Assembly: GCF_007096635.1 (NCBI RefSeq)
Contig: NZ_VKAA01000001.1
Location: forward strand, 496,001-560,000
Direction of reading: 5' to 3'
DNA: 64,000 nt
DNA from: Mycolicibacterium sp. 018/SC-01/001
GTDB lineage: Bacteria; Actinomycetota; Actinomycetes; Mycobacteriales; Mycobacteriaceae
Part shown: one piece after another, positions 36,191 through 44,640 of the stretch
Position numbering within the stretch: the first letter of the stretch is position 1
Layout: each line of letters begins with the position of its first letter
Translations under genes and position numbers: made by a program
Notes under the pieces: model-generated
Told to the model about the DNA's origin: nothing
Seen by the model: the letters and a program-made list of their open reading frames with translations, nothing else
Databases searched by the model: none

Positions 36191-37375
36191 ATGAGCGCGA
36201 TGGCCGAGTGTGTCTTTCCGCCCGGGTTTCTGTGGGGCACCTCGCTGGGTGCCCACCAGAGCGAGGGCAACAACCTGGCCAGCGACTGGTGGGCGATCGA
36301 GACCGCACCCGACAGCCCCCTTCCCGAACCGTCCGGTGACGCCATCGACGGGTACCACCGCTGGAACGAGGACCTCGAACTGGCCGCCGACGCAGGCATG
36401 CACGACTTCCGCTTCGGCATCGAGTGGTCACGTATCGAACCGGCCGACGGTCACTGGTCGCTCGCCAACGTCCAGCACTACCGACGAATCATCGACCGCG
36501 CCAACGAACTTGGATTACGTCCACTACCCACGTTGCATCACTTCACGTTGCCGTTGTGGTTTTCTCGCTCCGGTGGTTGGCGACGACCGGACGCCGTCGA
36601 GCGCTTCCTTCGCTACGTCGACGCTGTGGCTCCAGTGCTCGACGGCGGCGTCGAGCGGATCGAGACGATCAACGAACCCAACATCGTTGCCGTGCTCGCC
36701 GTCGGGGCGAGCGACCTCTCGGCCGGATTGCCCGTGCCGGACCCCGAGGTCACCGCCGTCATGCTCGAACTGCATGACGCGGTCCGAGTGCGACTTAAGA
36801 GCAACCACCCGGCGGTGTTGACCGGGTGGGGCGTTTCGGTGCAGGACTACCAGCCAGACCCCGATGCAGCACCGCTTTTCGACGCTTACGTCCACCCCCG
36901 CGACGAGGTATTCCTCGCCGCGTCTCGCGGTGATGATTGGGTGGGCGTACAGGCCTACACCCGCGGCCGGCTCAAGAACGTCGACGGACACGCCCAGCCA
37001 TACCTGGACCCGAAAGCCCCACTGACGCAAACAGGCTGGGAGAACTATCCCAACGCGCTGGGCGGAGCAGTCCGCAGAACAGCGCGCGTCGTGGGCGACG
37101 TGCCGATCATCGTCACCGAGAACGGCATCGCGACCGCTGACGACGACGAGCGAATCCGGTTCACCACCCAGGCACTCACGAGCCTCCGCGCCGCCATGGA
37201 CGACGGTATCGACGTGCGTGGTTATCTGCACTGGAGCCTGCTGGACAACTACGAATGGGGAACGTGGGAGCCGACGTTCGGATTGATCGCCGTCGACCGG
37301 GCCACCTTCAACCGCCGCCCCAAACCGTCCCTGGCATGGTTGGGGTCGCTCGCTCCACCAACGGATCAACTGTGA
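36191..37375 (+). CDS. Glycoside hydrolase family 1 (beta-glucosidase-like)
   Basis: 394 residues, shorter than the usual ~450 of GH1. N-terminal FPPGFLWGTSLGAHQSEGN, acid/base E162 in TINEPN, nucleophile E310 in IIVTENGI, and the C-terminal HWSLLDNYEWGTWEPTFGLI aglycone-site block. Both catalytic glutamates are present, so it should be an active retaining beta-glycosidase; no signal peptide is visible, so it is cytoplasmic. The likely substrate is a small beta-glucoside. Divergent from the TetR/esterase pair. Confidence 0.92.
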   Translation: MSAMAECVFPPGFLWGTSLGAHQSEGNNLASDWWAIETAPDSPLPEPSGDAIDGYHRWNEDLELAADAGMHDFRFGIEWSRIEPADGHWSLANVQHYRRIIDRANELGLRPLPTLHHFTLPLWFSRSGGWRRPDAVERFLRYVDAVAPVLDGGVERIETINEPNIVAVLAVGASDLSAGLPVPDPEVTAVMLELHDAVRVRLKSNHPAVLTGWGVSVQDYQPDPDAAPLFDAYVHPRDEVFLAASRGDDWVGVQAYTRGRLKNVDGHAQPYLDPKAPLTQTGWENYPNALGGAVRRTARVVGDVPIIVTENGIATADDDERIRFTTQALTSLRAAMDDGIDVRGYLHWSLLDNYEWGTWEPTFGLIAVDRATFNRRPKPSLAWLGSLAPPTDQL

Positions 37376-37553
37376 ACGACGCCTACACCAAGTCGGCCGC
37401 ACTTCCTAGTCGCCTGCGCACTGGCCGGGACTAAGCCACCATCGTTGCGCAGCTTTCGATACTTCCTTTGCGTTGTAAATTGTGGTCGGGCTATCAAATA
37501 TCTGTCTCAGGCAGCCTCGACGGGGGTACTGATCGCTTGCTCAGAGGCTAGCT

Positions 37554-37915
37554 TTGGATGCGTTCCAAGCGGAGTGGGGCAAGCGGTACTTGGCTGCAAT
37601 TCGGTTGTGGCGCAACGCCTGGAGTGAATTCATCCCGTTCCTGGACTACGACGCAGAGATACGGAAGGTGATCTGTTCGACTAACGCCATCGAATCACTC
37701 AACTACCGCCGAGCAATCCGGGCCCGCGGTCATTTCCCCAACGAACAGGCAGCGATGAAATCGCCTATACTTGGTAACCCGGTCGCTGGACCCGACCGGG
37801 ACCTGCCAAAGGCGATGGACGATGCGCTGGAAACCAGCGCTGAACGCCTTCGCCATCACATTCGCCGACCGCATGCCGGGAAGCGAAACCACCTAACCGA
37901 AGATGCCGCTTACAC
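37554..37915 (+). mobile_element. IS256-family insertion sequence, 3' fragment
   Basis: The plus strand encodes the C-terminal end of an IS256 (Mutator-type) transposase: LDAFQAEWGKRYLAAIRLW, EIRKVICSTNAIESLN, RRAIRARGHFPNEQAA, then after a frameshift RWTMRWKPALNAFAITFADR and a stop at 37894-37896. The first two thirds of the gene are missing. The element ends in GCCGCTTACAC (37905-37915), which matches GCCACTTACAC at the tip of the other IS256 fragment (51552-51562). It is a dead remnant that truncates the gene on its right. Confidence 0.85.
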
Positions 37916-38348
37916 CGCTAATCTGACAGTCCCGCCGGTGCGGCTCATTGTGGCGGTGTCGGCATTCGCGCAAGATTTCCATCAGCTGATTAGCTGCAGT
38001 GAGCTTTGCGTAGTCGTCGATCACTGAACGCCGCTCAGCGAAGGCGTCCATCAGGGCCGCTTCGGCTTCGAACCTGTCCCGCACGCGCGCGAGTGCGGAT
38101 TCAAGGAGCCTGGGAACATCACCGAGCCAGTCATGGGCGTCGGGATTGATGAGGGTGTCAGCGACGACACGCCGCACCCGCTCCTGGTACTGAATAGACC
38201 GGTACCGCGCATGGCGTGCGATCTGCACCGCAGATGCCACCGCGCCACGCGCAATTAATGCGCTCAACTGGGCTTCATTGGCGATCTGTGCGGCCTCAAT
38301 GTCAAGGTCGAAAAGCGGCCACTCACTTCCATCTTCTTGCATGCACAT
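37893..38348 (-). CDS. Hypothetical protein, truncated at its C-terminus by IS256
   Basis: 151 codons from the ATG at 38348. Residues 1-~140 look like a genuine acidic alpha-helical protein (ARYRSIQYQERVRRVV, DWLGDVPRLLESALARVR, KLTAANQLMEILRECRHRH). The last ~8 residues read into the IS256 terminal repeat (tip at 37915), so the original 3' end has been replaced. I do not recognise a family. It is probably part of the mobile region rather than of the GH1 locus to its left. Confidence 0.55.
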   Translation of the reverse strand: MCMQEDGSEWPLFDLDIEAAQIANEAQLSALIARGAVASAVQIARHARYRSIQYQERVRRVVADTLINPDAHDWLGDVPRLLESALARVRDRFEAEAALMDAFAERRSVIDDYAKLTAANQLMEILRECRHRHNEPHRRDCQISGVSGIFG

Positions 38349-38721
38349 CCACGCGCGATCGACTCGTCGTCAGTAGGAATCGTGACTGTCCACCCGTCCG
38401 AAGGCGCGGACGGGATGTCCGCAGATGCGGATCGAGCGTAATTTCACGCCGGACGCGGACAGTACGCAGTGTGCTCACCAAGTGCTCGGTTTATCACGTG
38501 ACATAGTTCGGGGGCGGGGCACCACAAATAGAATGCATTGGGGGACAAACGCTTTCCGTTCGCGTTCTGCCTGGACAAGGCAGAGCCTCAAGCCAAGTTC
38601 ATTGCCACACAATCGGCGTTGCGGCGCCTCGACATGACCGCCGGGGGATGGAGTCGGAGGGTGAGCTGCGGACCGCTACGCCCGTGTGCACGCAGAGCCC
38701 TGGCTGGTCGGAGGCACCTCG
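38349..38721. other. Left boundary region of the Tn7-like element
   Basis: 373 bp with no supported gene. It contains the candidate left terminal repeat (38543-38560) and a further GGACAA at 38573-38578. Sequence to the left of 38543 shows no feature I recognise. Confidence 0.4.
38543..38560 (+). repeat. Candidate left terminal repeat of the Tn7-like element
   Basis: GGACAAACGCTTTCCGTT; 14 of 18 bases match the reverse complement of 48834-48851, with identical spacing of the two conserved blocks (GGACAAACG, four variable bases, CCGTT). Tn7 itself has GGACAA near its tips, which is suggestive but not proof. Confidence 0.35.
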
Positions 38722-39183
38722 TCAGTCCGGTGTTACCTCTTCGAGATGGTCGTCCGCTGTGACTTGAAGCAGGGGTTTGTCGAACGCTTGTTGAATCAAG
38801 TCGACCGTCCCCTTCAGATCGTCGTAGCGATCCCAGCGGAGAGCGTTGCGCGAGTCATCGACCCAACTCACCTTGTCGCCGTCGTAGTAGACCTCGGCAA
38901 TGAAGTACTCACTACAATCGAGTGACCGCACCACACGGTAGTCCCAATGACTGCGCTCGTGGTCCTTTGCCGCGTCGGACAGCAGTGGCCAGATCTCCGA
39001 CTTCAGCACGTCAAGCAATCTGGCCGTCCGGCGTTGCGCGGCGATCTCCTCTAGATACTTTTCTGCGGCAGCGGAACGAACGTGTTCCTCGGGTACTTCA
39101 CGCCCTTCCAAGCGAGCCGACGCCCTGGCGCTTCGGCGACCGGCTGCTTTGAGTGCGGCATCCGTGACGACGCGACGCTTCAT
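38722..39183 (-). CDS. Hypothetical protein of a small family duplicated in this window
   Basis: 153 residues, start MKRRVVTDAALKAAGRRSAR. The N-terminus is rich in Lys/Arg and Ala, with LEGREVPEEHVRSAAAEKYL, then LLDVLKSEIWPLLSD and a C-terminal mixed part with YFIAEVYYDGDKVSW. A broken relative with the same LEGREVP and LDVLRREMWPLLPD blocks is at 50746-51006 in opposite orientation. I do not recognise a named family; the basic N-terminus followed by an acidic domain could fit a DNA- or RNA-associated protein, but that is a guess. It follows the 39098 gene, overlapping it. Confidence 0.6.
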   Translation of the reverse strand: MKRRVVTDAALKAAGRRSARASARLEGREVPEEHVRSAAAEKYLEEIAAQRRTARLLDVLKSEIWPLLSDAAKDHERSHWDYRVVRSLDCSEYFIAEVYYDGDKVSWVDDSRNALRWDRYDDLKGTVDLIQQAFDKPLLQVTADDHLEEVTPD

Positions 39184-39619
39184 GCTTGCTCAACGCCTCT
39201 CGTGTGCAGGTGTCGTCTGTGCTGGGCAGCCTCGGCGCGATCGGACCGCAGTTCGGGCATCGGCGTGCCTCGATGGCATCCAGGTTGTCGATGATTCCGC
39301 TGCGCTCGGTGAACATGTGACGTTCACCGTCGACGAGGCTGAGCCGATAGGGCGGCAAGCCGAAGTGAGCGTTGAAGTCGATGGACACGTGCGTGTATTC
39401 GAGCCTGTCGCCGGGTTCCGAGGGCAGCCAGTCGTACACAACGTAGCGTTCCCCGCGGTCGGCGATCATCCATCCACGCGAGACCAAGAGGCGCTCAAGT
39501 TCGATGTCCGGGGATTCGAAGACCGGTTCAGTCTGCGGGGCAATGAACACCGGAACCCGTTGCTTGGAGTGGATCGATTCGCGACGCTGGTTCCTACGTT
39601 CGCGTTCGGCTCTGTTCAC
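39098..39619 (-). CDS. Hypothetical protein
   Basis: 173 residues from the GTG at 39619, chosen for the GGGAAGGA upstream. A basic N-terminus (RAERERRNQRRES) is followed by a folded part with LERLLVSRGWMIADRGERYVVYDWLPSE and SIDFNAHFGLPPYRLSLVDG; RRCPNCG near residue 135 is a possible half zinc knuckle. The last ~28 residues overlap the next gene by 86 bp, an unusually long overlap, so the true end may be earlier and altered by frameshift. No family recognised. Probably transposon cargo. Confidence 0.55.
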   Translation of the reverse strand: MNRAERERRNQRRESIHSKQRVPVFIAPQTEPVFESPDIELERLLVSRGWMIADRGERYVVYDWLPSEPGDRLEYTHVSIDFNAHFGLPPYRLSLVDGERHMFTERSGIIDNLDAIEARRCPNCGPIAPRLPSTDDTCTREALSKHEASRRHGCRTQSSRSPKRQGVGSLGRA

Positions 39620-39869
39620 TGCATTTCCTTCCCTTCGGCCCCCCAACTCGTTCACCATGAGACGCATTCACTCCGGCGTTCCAGCCGAGCGCGACCGGTC
39701 CATCGGGTGTCATCTCGCGTGGGCATTTGACGACTGGGACGCTGCCGTTTGGTGTGGGTTGAACGACCCAGGAGGGGCGCCCGTCGAACGGGGCGTGTCG
39801 CACCTTTGACGACGCGCTGCGTCGACACTTCGGACCCGCCTCTCCGGTTATGCAGCTCTGGACCATCAC
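39594..39869 (-). CDS. Possible small protein
   Basis: 91-codon frame with reasonable codon use (e.g. FDGRPSWVVQPTPNGSVPVV) but no ribosome binding site seen, no family match, and a 26-bp overlap with the following gene. It begins just downstream of the palindrome at 39894 when read leftwards. It may be real cargo or chance. Confidence 0.25.
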   Translation of the reverse strand: MMVQSCITGEAGPKCRRSASSKVRHAPFDGRPSWVVQPTPNGSVPVVKCPREMTPDGPVALGWNAGVNASHGERVGGPKGRKCSEQSRTRT

Positions 39870-39893
39870 GGGCCAGCCCGCGTAGCAACTTTG

Positions 39894-39915
39894 TTATCCC
39901 AATTGGTTGGGATAA
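39894..39915. promoter_or_regulatory. XRE operator copy 1 (TTATCCC-N8-GGGATAA)
   Basis: Perfect inverted repeat with 9-bp arms (TTATCCCAA / TTGGGATAA) around TTGG. It shares the TYATCCC-N8-GGGATAA frame with the second copy at 40347-40368. It lies downstream of the XRE gene and upstream of the leftward small genes, which it may repress. Confidence 0.7.
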
Positions 39916-40053
39916 GTATAACCATTGAGCCGTCGGCCAACGACCTCTAACACGCACGTACGGCCGTTGCGTACCCCTTGTTCAACCGCGATCAGTCGGC
40001 GGCTAGCGGTCGCGCAAAACATCGACCTGGCGGACGCAGGTCGGATCGAGGGT

Positions 40054-40350
40054 CTAGCGCACGTCTTCGACGAGATCCGCCAATGGCACGCCAAGCGCCA
40101 GGGCGACGTCGAACAGTCGCTCGTATAAGAGCCCCCGATTGCCCAGTTCAAGGTCCCAAAGGGTGTTACGTGACAACCCGGACGTGAGCGCAAGATCGTC
40201 GAGCGTCAGGCCCTGTTCTTCCCGCAGCCGACGCACTCGGGAACCGATCGTTTTTCGCCGCCGCTCCCACGCCGCAACCCGCTTGGGGTCGTCCTGGCTT
40301 GGGCGTCTCGGCACGCCTTCAAGTAGCGCGGCCACGCCTCCAAATGTCAT
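40054..40350 (-). CDS. XRE family transcriptional regulator (probable transposon repressor)
   Basis: 98 residues. After a basic linker (AAWERRRKTIGSRVRRLREE) comes a Cro/CI-type HTH, GLTLDDLALTSGLSRNTLWDLELGNRG, then YERLFDVALALGVPLADLVED, a complete XRE domain. It is divergent from the second tniQ with only 17 bp between start codons. Palindromes overlap its own start codon (40347-40368) and lie behind it (39894-39915), so autoregulation together with control of tniQ is strongly suggested. The ATG inside the operator implies a leaderless transcript or a slightly later start. Confidence 0.9.
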   Translation of the reverse strand: MTFGGVAALLEGVPRRPSQDDPKRVAAWERRRKTIGSRVRRLREEQGLTLDDLALTSGLSRNTLWDLELGNRGLLYERLFDVALALGVPLADLVEDVR

Positions 40351-40368
40351 CCCTATTGATAGGGATAA
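40347..40368. promoter_or_regulatory. XRE operator copy 2 (TCATCCC-N8-GGGATAA) over both start codons
   Basis: Inverted repeat with 8-bp arms ATCCCTAT / ATAGGGAT around TG. It covers the XRE start codon on one side and ends on the A of the tniQ ATG on the other. It matches the copy at 39894 in the outer blocks while the inner eight bases differ, which defines a TYATCCC-N8-GGGATAA site. Confidence 0.7.
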
Positions 40369-42314
40369 TGGAGAGCGTGTTTAGCGAACTTTCACAGTCG
40401 GGAGATGGCGCTTTACCGGCGCCCAGAGTTCGCACGCTCCCGGTACGAGTTAAGCCGCTTTCGGAGGAGAGTTTGGCGTCCTGGTTGGAAGCTCTTGCGA
40501 GGCGATTGTCGACCCCGTGGGGTGACATTCTGGACGCCGTCGGACTGATCGATGCGAGCAACCAACAGCGCCGTGACGGCGCGCGTAACCCGGTCCATCT
40601 AGCGCCCACCGAGCGTCAGTGGATTGCAGTCACGAAGGCGACCGGAATCCAGCACTTGGAAGCTCAGCGGATGACCCTTGCTGGCCTGATGTGCGTGCGC
40701 GCTGGTGCGCGGCTTCCGCACTCGATACACCTACCTGGCTCGCGATTCTGTCCGAAGTGCCTTGCGCAGCGCGATGGACGGTGGAGAACGTGGTGGTGGC
40801 TGCGTTGGGGGTTCGCATGCGTCGACCACGCTTGTCTTCTCGTGTCGGACTGTCCGGCGTGCGGACGAAACCAGCGGGTGCGTCCCCATCCTCGCGAAGT
40901 GATTCCGAACCCCTCCCTGTGCACGCGGAGCGAGCCCGCAGGGGGTCGCACCCCAAAGCGTTGTCGCCAGCGGTTGGCGGAGGCTCCCGTGGTCTTCCTC
41001 GGCGAGAACCATCCAGCCATCGCGGTTCAACGCGACATCCTGTCCGTTCTTGCTTCTGGGAGCATCTCAAGGGGTGTGTATGCCGGTAACCCGTTGTCCG
41101 TCGAGGCGTTCTTCAGGGATCTGGCGGCACTCGGTCAACGCCTGCTGCGTTACGCCGAACCGACGGACCTGCGCGCCTTACTGCCTGCCGACCTGTGGGC
41201 TGCCATCGAACCACTCACGCGACGAGAGGCTCGCCAAGACTCCTCGCCGTCGTGGGCGGTCACAAACGAGTCGTCGGCGTCGATCGCGGCGGCCGCAGCC
41301 TGCCTGGCGACGCCTATCCTCCTCGCCGATTCGCGCGCCGCTGCTGGCGAGAAACTGCGATGGCTCGTCGCGTCGATGCGCCGGCGCGGCCTGACGGTGT
41401 CGGCGTCGAATGTGGGTTGGGGACGAAACGTCAGCGACGCACTCATCGGTGTTCAGCTAACGGCTCTGAGGGTCTTCCTCGGCCCCGTCGATCAGCTCCG
41501 ACACCGGGGTGGGACAAGGCGGCCGTCCGGGCGCGATTCGGCAGCGCCGTTGTCACATTCACTGCCCGCCCTCCTATGGCCACGTTGCGCATTCCGGTTC
41601 GAAACCGGGGGCGTCGGATTCGACCAACTGCGCGGCGCATTGAGCGTCGCGATCCTGCTTGTTGGCTCTCGGACACCGGCGCCGACAGCGTGCGCGCTGC
41701 TGGGTTTGGCTACGCATGAGCGCTCGGTGTCGCGGGTGCTCCAGCGACTACGTGCCAGGACCGACTGGGAACAGTTGATGGCAAGCCTGATCGGCCTACG
41801 GGATCAGCTCGAAGCGGGCGTTCCCGTCGACTACGCACGACGGCGCGCACTCGACTACGCAGGGCTGCTTCCGATCGATCAGTGGCGCGCGATCTGTGTC
41901 GAAGTCGCCATGCCCGCGGGCCGGTCGATGAGGGCACGTCTGCACCGCGGTTGGCTGTACGAACGCCTCTCCGGATCACCCGCCGTCGCTCTCGCCCCCG
42001 GACGCGGTGACTCGGCGTTTCGGGCGTCACTCGCCGACCTGCCGCGGACGTTGACTCCGGCGCTGGTCGCCGCGCTCGATGACGCAGGTCGCGAATTCCT
42101 TCGGAGTCAGGGCGTGCGCGACGAACCGCTGCGATGGCGGCCGGACCTCTGCGACGTCTTGGCTGGAAGTGCCTACTATCAGCGCGCTGAGGCCCGCGTC
42201 AGCGAGATTCATCGACTGGTGACTGACGGGCATCCGCTCGGCTGGATCGCCGGATGCCTCAATACGACGATCAACGTCGTTCGGGAAGTGCTCACCGAGT
42301 ATCCAGCTTCGTGA
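40368..42314 (+). CDS. tniQ: TniQ family protein (second target-selection factor)
   Basis: 648 residues. The TniQ domain starts with RVRTLPVRVKPLSEESLASWLEAL, and a zinc-finger follows: C128, C131, C151, H154, C162, C165 (FCPKC, FACVDHACLL, CPACG). Later blocks IAVQRDILSVLASGSISRGVY and DYARRRALDYAGLLP are shared with the other TniQ at 42367, so they are paralogues. The C-terminus ends in an HTH-like DGHPLGWIAGCLNTTINVV. TniQ/TnsD proteins choose the insertion site and recruit TnsC. It is separately transcribed from the tnsABC run and probably repressed by the XRE protein. Confidence 0.9.
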   Translation: MESVFSELSQSGDGALPAPRVRTLPVRVKPLSEESLASWLEALARRLSTPWGDILDAVGLIDASNQQRRDGARNPVHLAPTERQWIAVTKATGIQHLEAQRMTLAGLMCVRAGARLPHSIHLPGSRFCPKCLAQRDGRWRTWWWLRWGFACVDHACLLVSDCPACGRNQRVRPHPREVIPNPSLCTRSEPAGGRTPKRCRQRLAEAPVVFLGENHPAIAVQRDILSVLASGSISRGVYAGNPLSVEAFFRDLAALGQRLLRYAEPTDLRALLPADLWAAIEPLTRREARQDSSPSWAVTNESSASIAAAAACLATPILLADSRAAAGEKLRWLVASMRRRGLTVSASNVGWGRNVSDALIGVQLTALRVFLGPVDQLRHRGGTRRPSGRDSAAPLSHSLPALLWPRCAFRFETGGVGFDQLRGALSVAILLVGSRTPAPTACALLGLATHERSVSRVLQRLRARTDWEQLMASLIGLRDQLEAGVPVDYARRRALDYAGLLPIDQWRAICVEVAMPAGRSMRARLHRGWLYERLSGSPAVALAPGRGDSAFRASLADLPRTLTPALVAALDDAGREFLRSQGVRDEPLRWRPDLCDVLAGSAYYQRAEARVSEIHRLVTDGHPLGWIAGCLNTTINVVREVLTEYPAS

Positions 42315-42366
42315 GGAGCGGAATTGGGGTGTAGCCACTCCGGTGAGATGTCCACACCGCCGCCAG

Positions 42367-44640
42367 CTATCGGCGAAGATGTTTCGGCGCCGGGTGGTTA
42401 GCCAGGCAGTAGGCGATGACACCGGTCGATACGCCGAGCTGTTCCGCAGCTTGCTCAAGGCTGCAGCATTCATTCCGGATAAGAGCGTGCAACGCTTCCA
42501 TATCCACTCGCCCAGGGTCAGGCTCCGGCAGGTTCAGATCATGGATCAAGTCAGTGTCAAGAGACCAAGTGAGCGGCTCGCCGCCTACGCCACGCGCCGC
42601 TAGGTACTCCCGGCAATGCCTATCAAGCGCACGGGCCATCGAGGGGGTTTGCGTACCAAGATAGCGCTTCAGGCAGTTCGCCTCCGCGCTCGACAGGACG
42701 ACCGGCTGAAGGCTGAGCCGCTCAACGAGGAAGCATCTGACGGCATCAGCGCAGGGCATGAGAGTCAAAAGACCATGCTCCGTGCAGATTTGATGCCAAA
42801 CAGTCATTGGCAGGATGCCCGCATAGTCGATCGTTCGCCTGCGTCGGTAGTCGATCGGCGGACGATTGGCGTCTAAGAATTCCGACGCTCGTTCAATGGC
42901 CGTTGCCACCGACACCCAATCGGATTCCTTGATAGAAGCCAGGGCTCGGTTGAAGGTATGCATCTTCAGTGAGATCTGCAACCGCCCTGCGACTTCCGCG
43001 AACGAAACTCGAGAGCCGCACAATGCCACCGCGACCGACAAGACCTTCCGGCGAGTACGAGACCACTGGGTCACAAGCGGCATCTGCAGCGACCACGTCT
43101 CCCAGAATAGGGAGGGGATCCGCCGGTCGAACTCGGGCGATCCGCGAGCTCTGTGGGACAAGATCGGAATCGGATGTGTGTGGGTTCGATGGCGAAGTTG
43201 TTCCACCGAGGTAAGGTCTGGCCCCAGCGCTCCGACGTACACGGAAGCCAACGCGGGTGTGATGCACCTGTCTTCCAGAAATGCGACTGGCACGGGTGGT
43301 CTGAGGGAGTGCGCAGGCCGCGCGATGATCGGCCGCACAAGGGCGGCAGAGACCTGGATCTCCGTGGCGCTAAGACAAGTCCAAGCGCCTGTCACCGCGA
43401 TAGCGGTGTCGAGTGCCCTAAGTGGTGCGAGCTGGAGCGACGCTGCTGGAGCGCGTTCGGGCACGCTCACCGCCGCTCCCATTGACCTAGGCACATTCTT
43501 CGACTTGAGGCTTCGTGCTGCAAGGAGGTCAGCGGGCACGAGTCCAGCCAATGCTGCCTCGTCCAGATTGCCGAGGATTTCGCGCGCAAGATTGCGAACG
43601 TCTCCCAGAATTTCGAAGGAAGTGTGCACACCGCGGCCGTACACACCCCGATGTGGAACCCCATCGATGACGCGGTACAAATCGCGCTGAACTGCGATGG
43701 ATGGGTGGTTGCCGCCCAGCTCCACGACGGTGGCTGACGCTAGGGTAGCTCCGCAGAGTGTCTGCGACCTTCGATCCGCATTTGGAGCACGGTTTGCACA
43801 ACAGCCGGGCTTTGGCTGCAGGGCGGCGGGATATGGTTGAACACGTTGCGGGAGGCCACATTCCGGACATTCGTTTGCGAGTAGACAACAATGCTTTAAG
43901 CAGGCGAAGGACCAGCCCAACCTCCAGATCAGAGACCACCGGCCGCCGGTGTCAACGAGGCACGCAGGGCAGAACCGTGATCCTTTGACGAATCCCCACG
44001 GCGCGCCGTGTGTCAGGGAACGCTGACCCACGTCCACGCGGACGGCTCGGCCGTCGAAGTGCGACAACGTCATCTGAGGAAAACACGTCATTGGCAGCCC
44101 TGTTGCCTCCGAGAGATTTGCCAGTTGTTGACCGCTCAGTTGGACAAGCCATCCGCACCTTCGATTCCGCGGGTTCTCCGTTAGTCCAACCGCACACTCG
44201 AATTCCGCGGAAGTTGCACCGATGCGCGCAGCGTAGGCTTCAAGGTACGAGTCGATTGCCTCGCCCTCTACCGGGTGAAACCGCACCGGCAGCGTCCGAG
44301 TCTTCACGGACGACCGCGCAAAGAAAGTCTCAGAAATCCGCAGACCTGAAGAATCCCTCCGGTACCGCACGCCGTCGCAAGACCAGCCGAGGGTCCCGCT
44401 ATCAACTGCGGTCCGGTCAGAAGTATCTTCCTTCTGTACGTCGGACGCCCAGTGGCCATAGGCGCCGACAACAGAAGTTCGTCGCTGGCGACTCCGCGAC
44501 AACACACGCGCATCAATGTGTGCCGCGAATCTATCTTCTGCTGAATCACTCTTAACGCGAGGGGCTCTCGCGTCGCGATTGCCGACGTCTGATACTCCGT
44601 AGCCTCGCGTGCGTATGCTCGCGGCTGGACTCAGCGGCAA
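42367..44640 (-). CDS. tniQ: TniQ/TnsD family protein (first target-selection factor)
   Basis: Up to 757 residues; the start is uncertain. The open frame overlaps tnsC by 89 bp, and GTG codons at 44505 or 44307 would avoid that; the last gives ~646 residues, matching its paralogue. The TniQ domain begins VKTRTLPVRFHPVEGEAIDSYL and carries the zinc cluster (RFCPACL, FACLKHCCLL, CPECG). It shares IAVQRDLYRVIDGVPHRGVY and IDYRRRRTIDYAGILP with the TniQ at 40368 and ends in an HTH-like SLEQAAEQLGVSTGVIAYC. Fourth gene of the tnsABC operon. Confidence 0.88.
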   Translation of the reverse strand: MPLSPAASIRTRGYGVSDVGNRDARAPRVKSDSAEDRFAAHIDARVLSRSRQRRTSVVGAYGHWASDVQKEDTSDRTAVDSGTLGWSCDGVRYRRDSSGLRISETFFARSSVKTRTLPVRFHPVEGEAIDSYLEAYAARIGATSAEFECAVGLTENPRNRRCGWLVQLSGQQLANLSEATGLPMTCFPQMTLSHFDGRAVRVDVGQRSLTHGAPWGFVKGSRFCPACLVDTGGRWSLIWRLGWSFACLKHCCLLANECPECGLPQRVQPYPAALQPKPGCCANRAPNADRRSQTLCGATLASATVVELGGNHPSIAVQRDLYRVIDGVPHRGVYGRGVHTSFEILGDVRNLAREILGNLDEAALAGLVPADLLAARSLKSKNVPRSMGAAVSVPERAPAASLQLAPLRALDTAIAVTGAWTCLSATEIQVSAALVRPIIARPAHSLRPPVPVAFLEDRCITPALASVYVGALGPDLTSVEQLRHRTHTHPIPILSHRARGSPEFDRRIPSLFWETWSLQMPLVTQWSRTRRKVLSVAVALCGSRVSFAEVAGRLQISLKMHTFNRALASIKESDWVSVATAIERASEFLDANRPPIDYRRRRTIDYAGILPMTVWHQICTEHGLLTLMPCADAVRCFLVERLSLQPVVLSSAEANCLKRYLGTQTPSMARALDRHCREYLAARGVGGEPLTWSLDTDLIHDLNLPEPDPGRVDMEALHALIRNECCSLEQAAEQLGVSTGVIAYCLANHPAPKHLRR

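Noticed and set aside
38538..38762. Plus-strand ORF with a protein-like start (GDKRFPFAFCLDKAEPQ)
   Set aside because: TTG start without ribosome binding site, no family resemblance, and it overlaps the end of the 38722 gene; it coincides with the candidate transposon tip.
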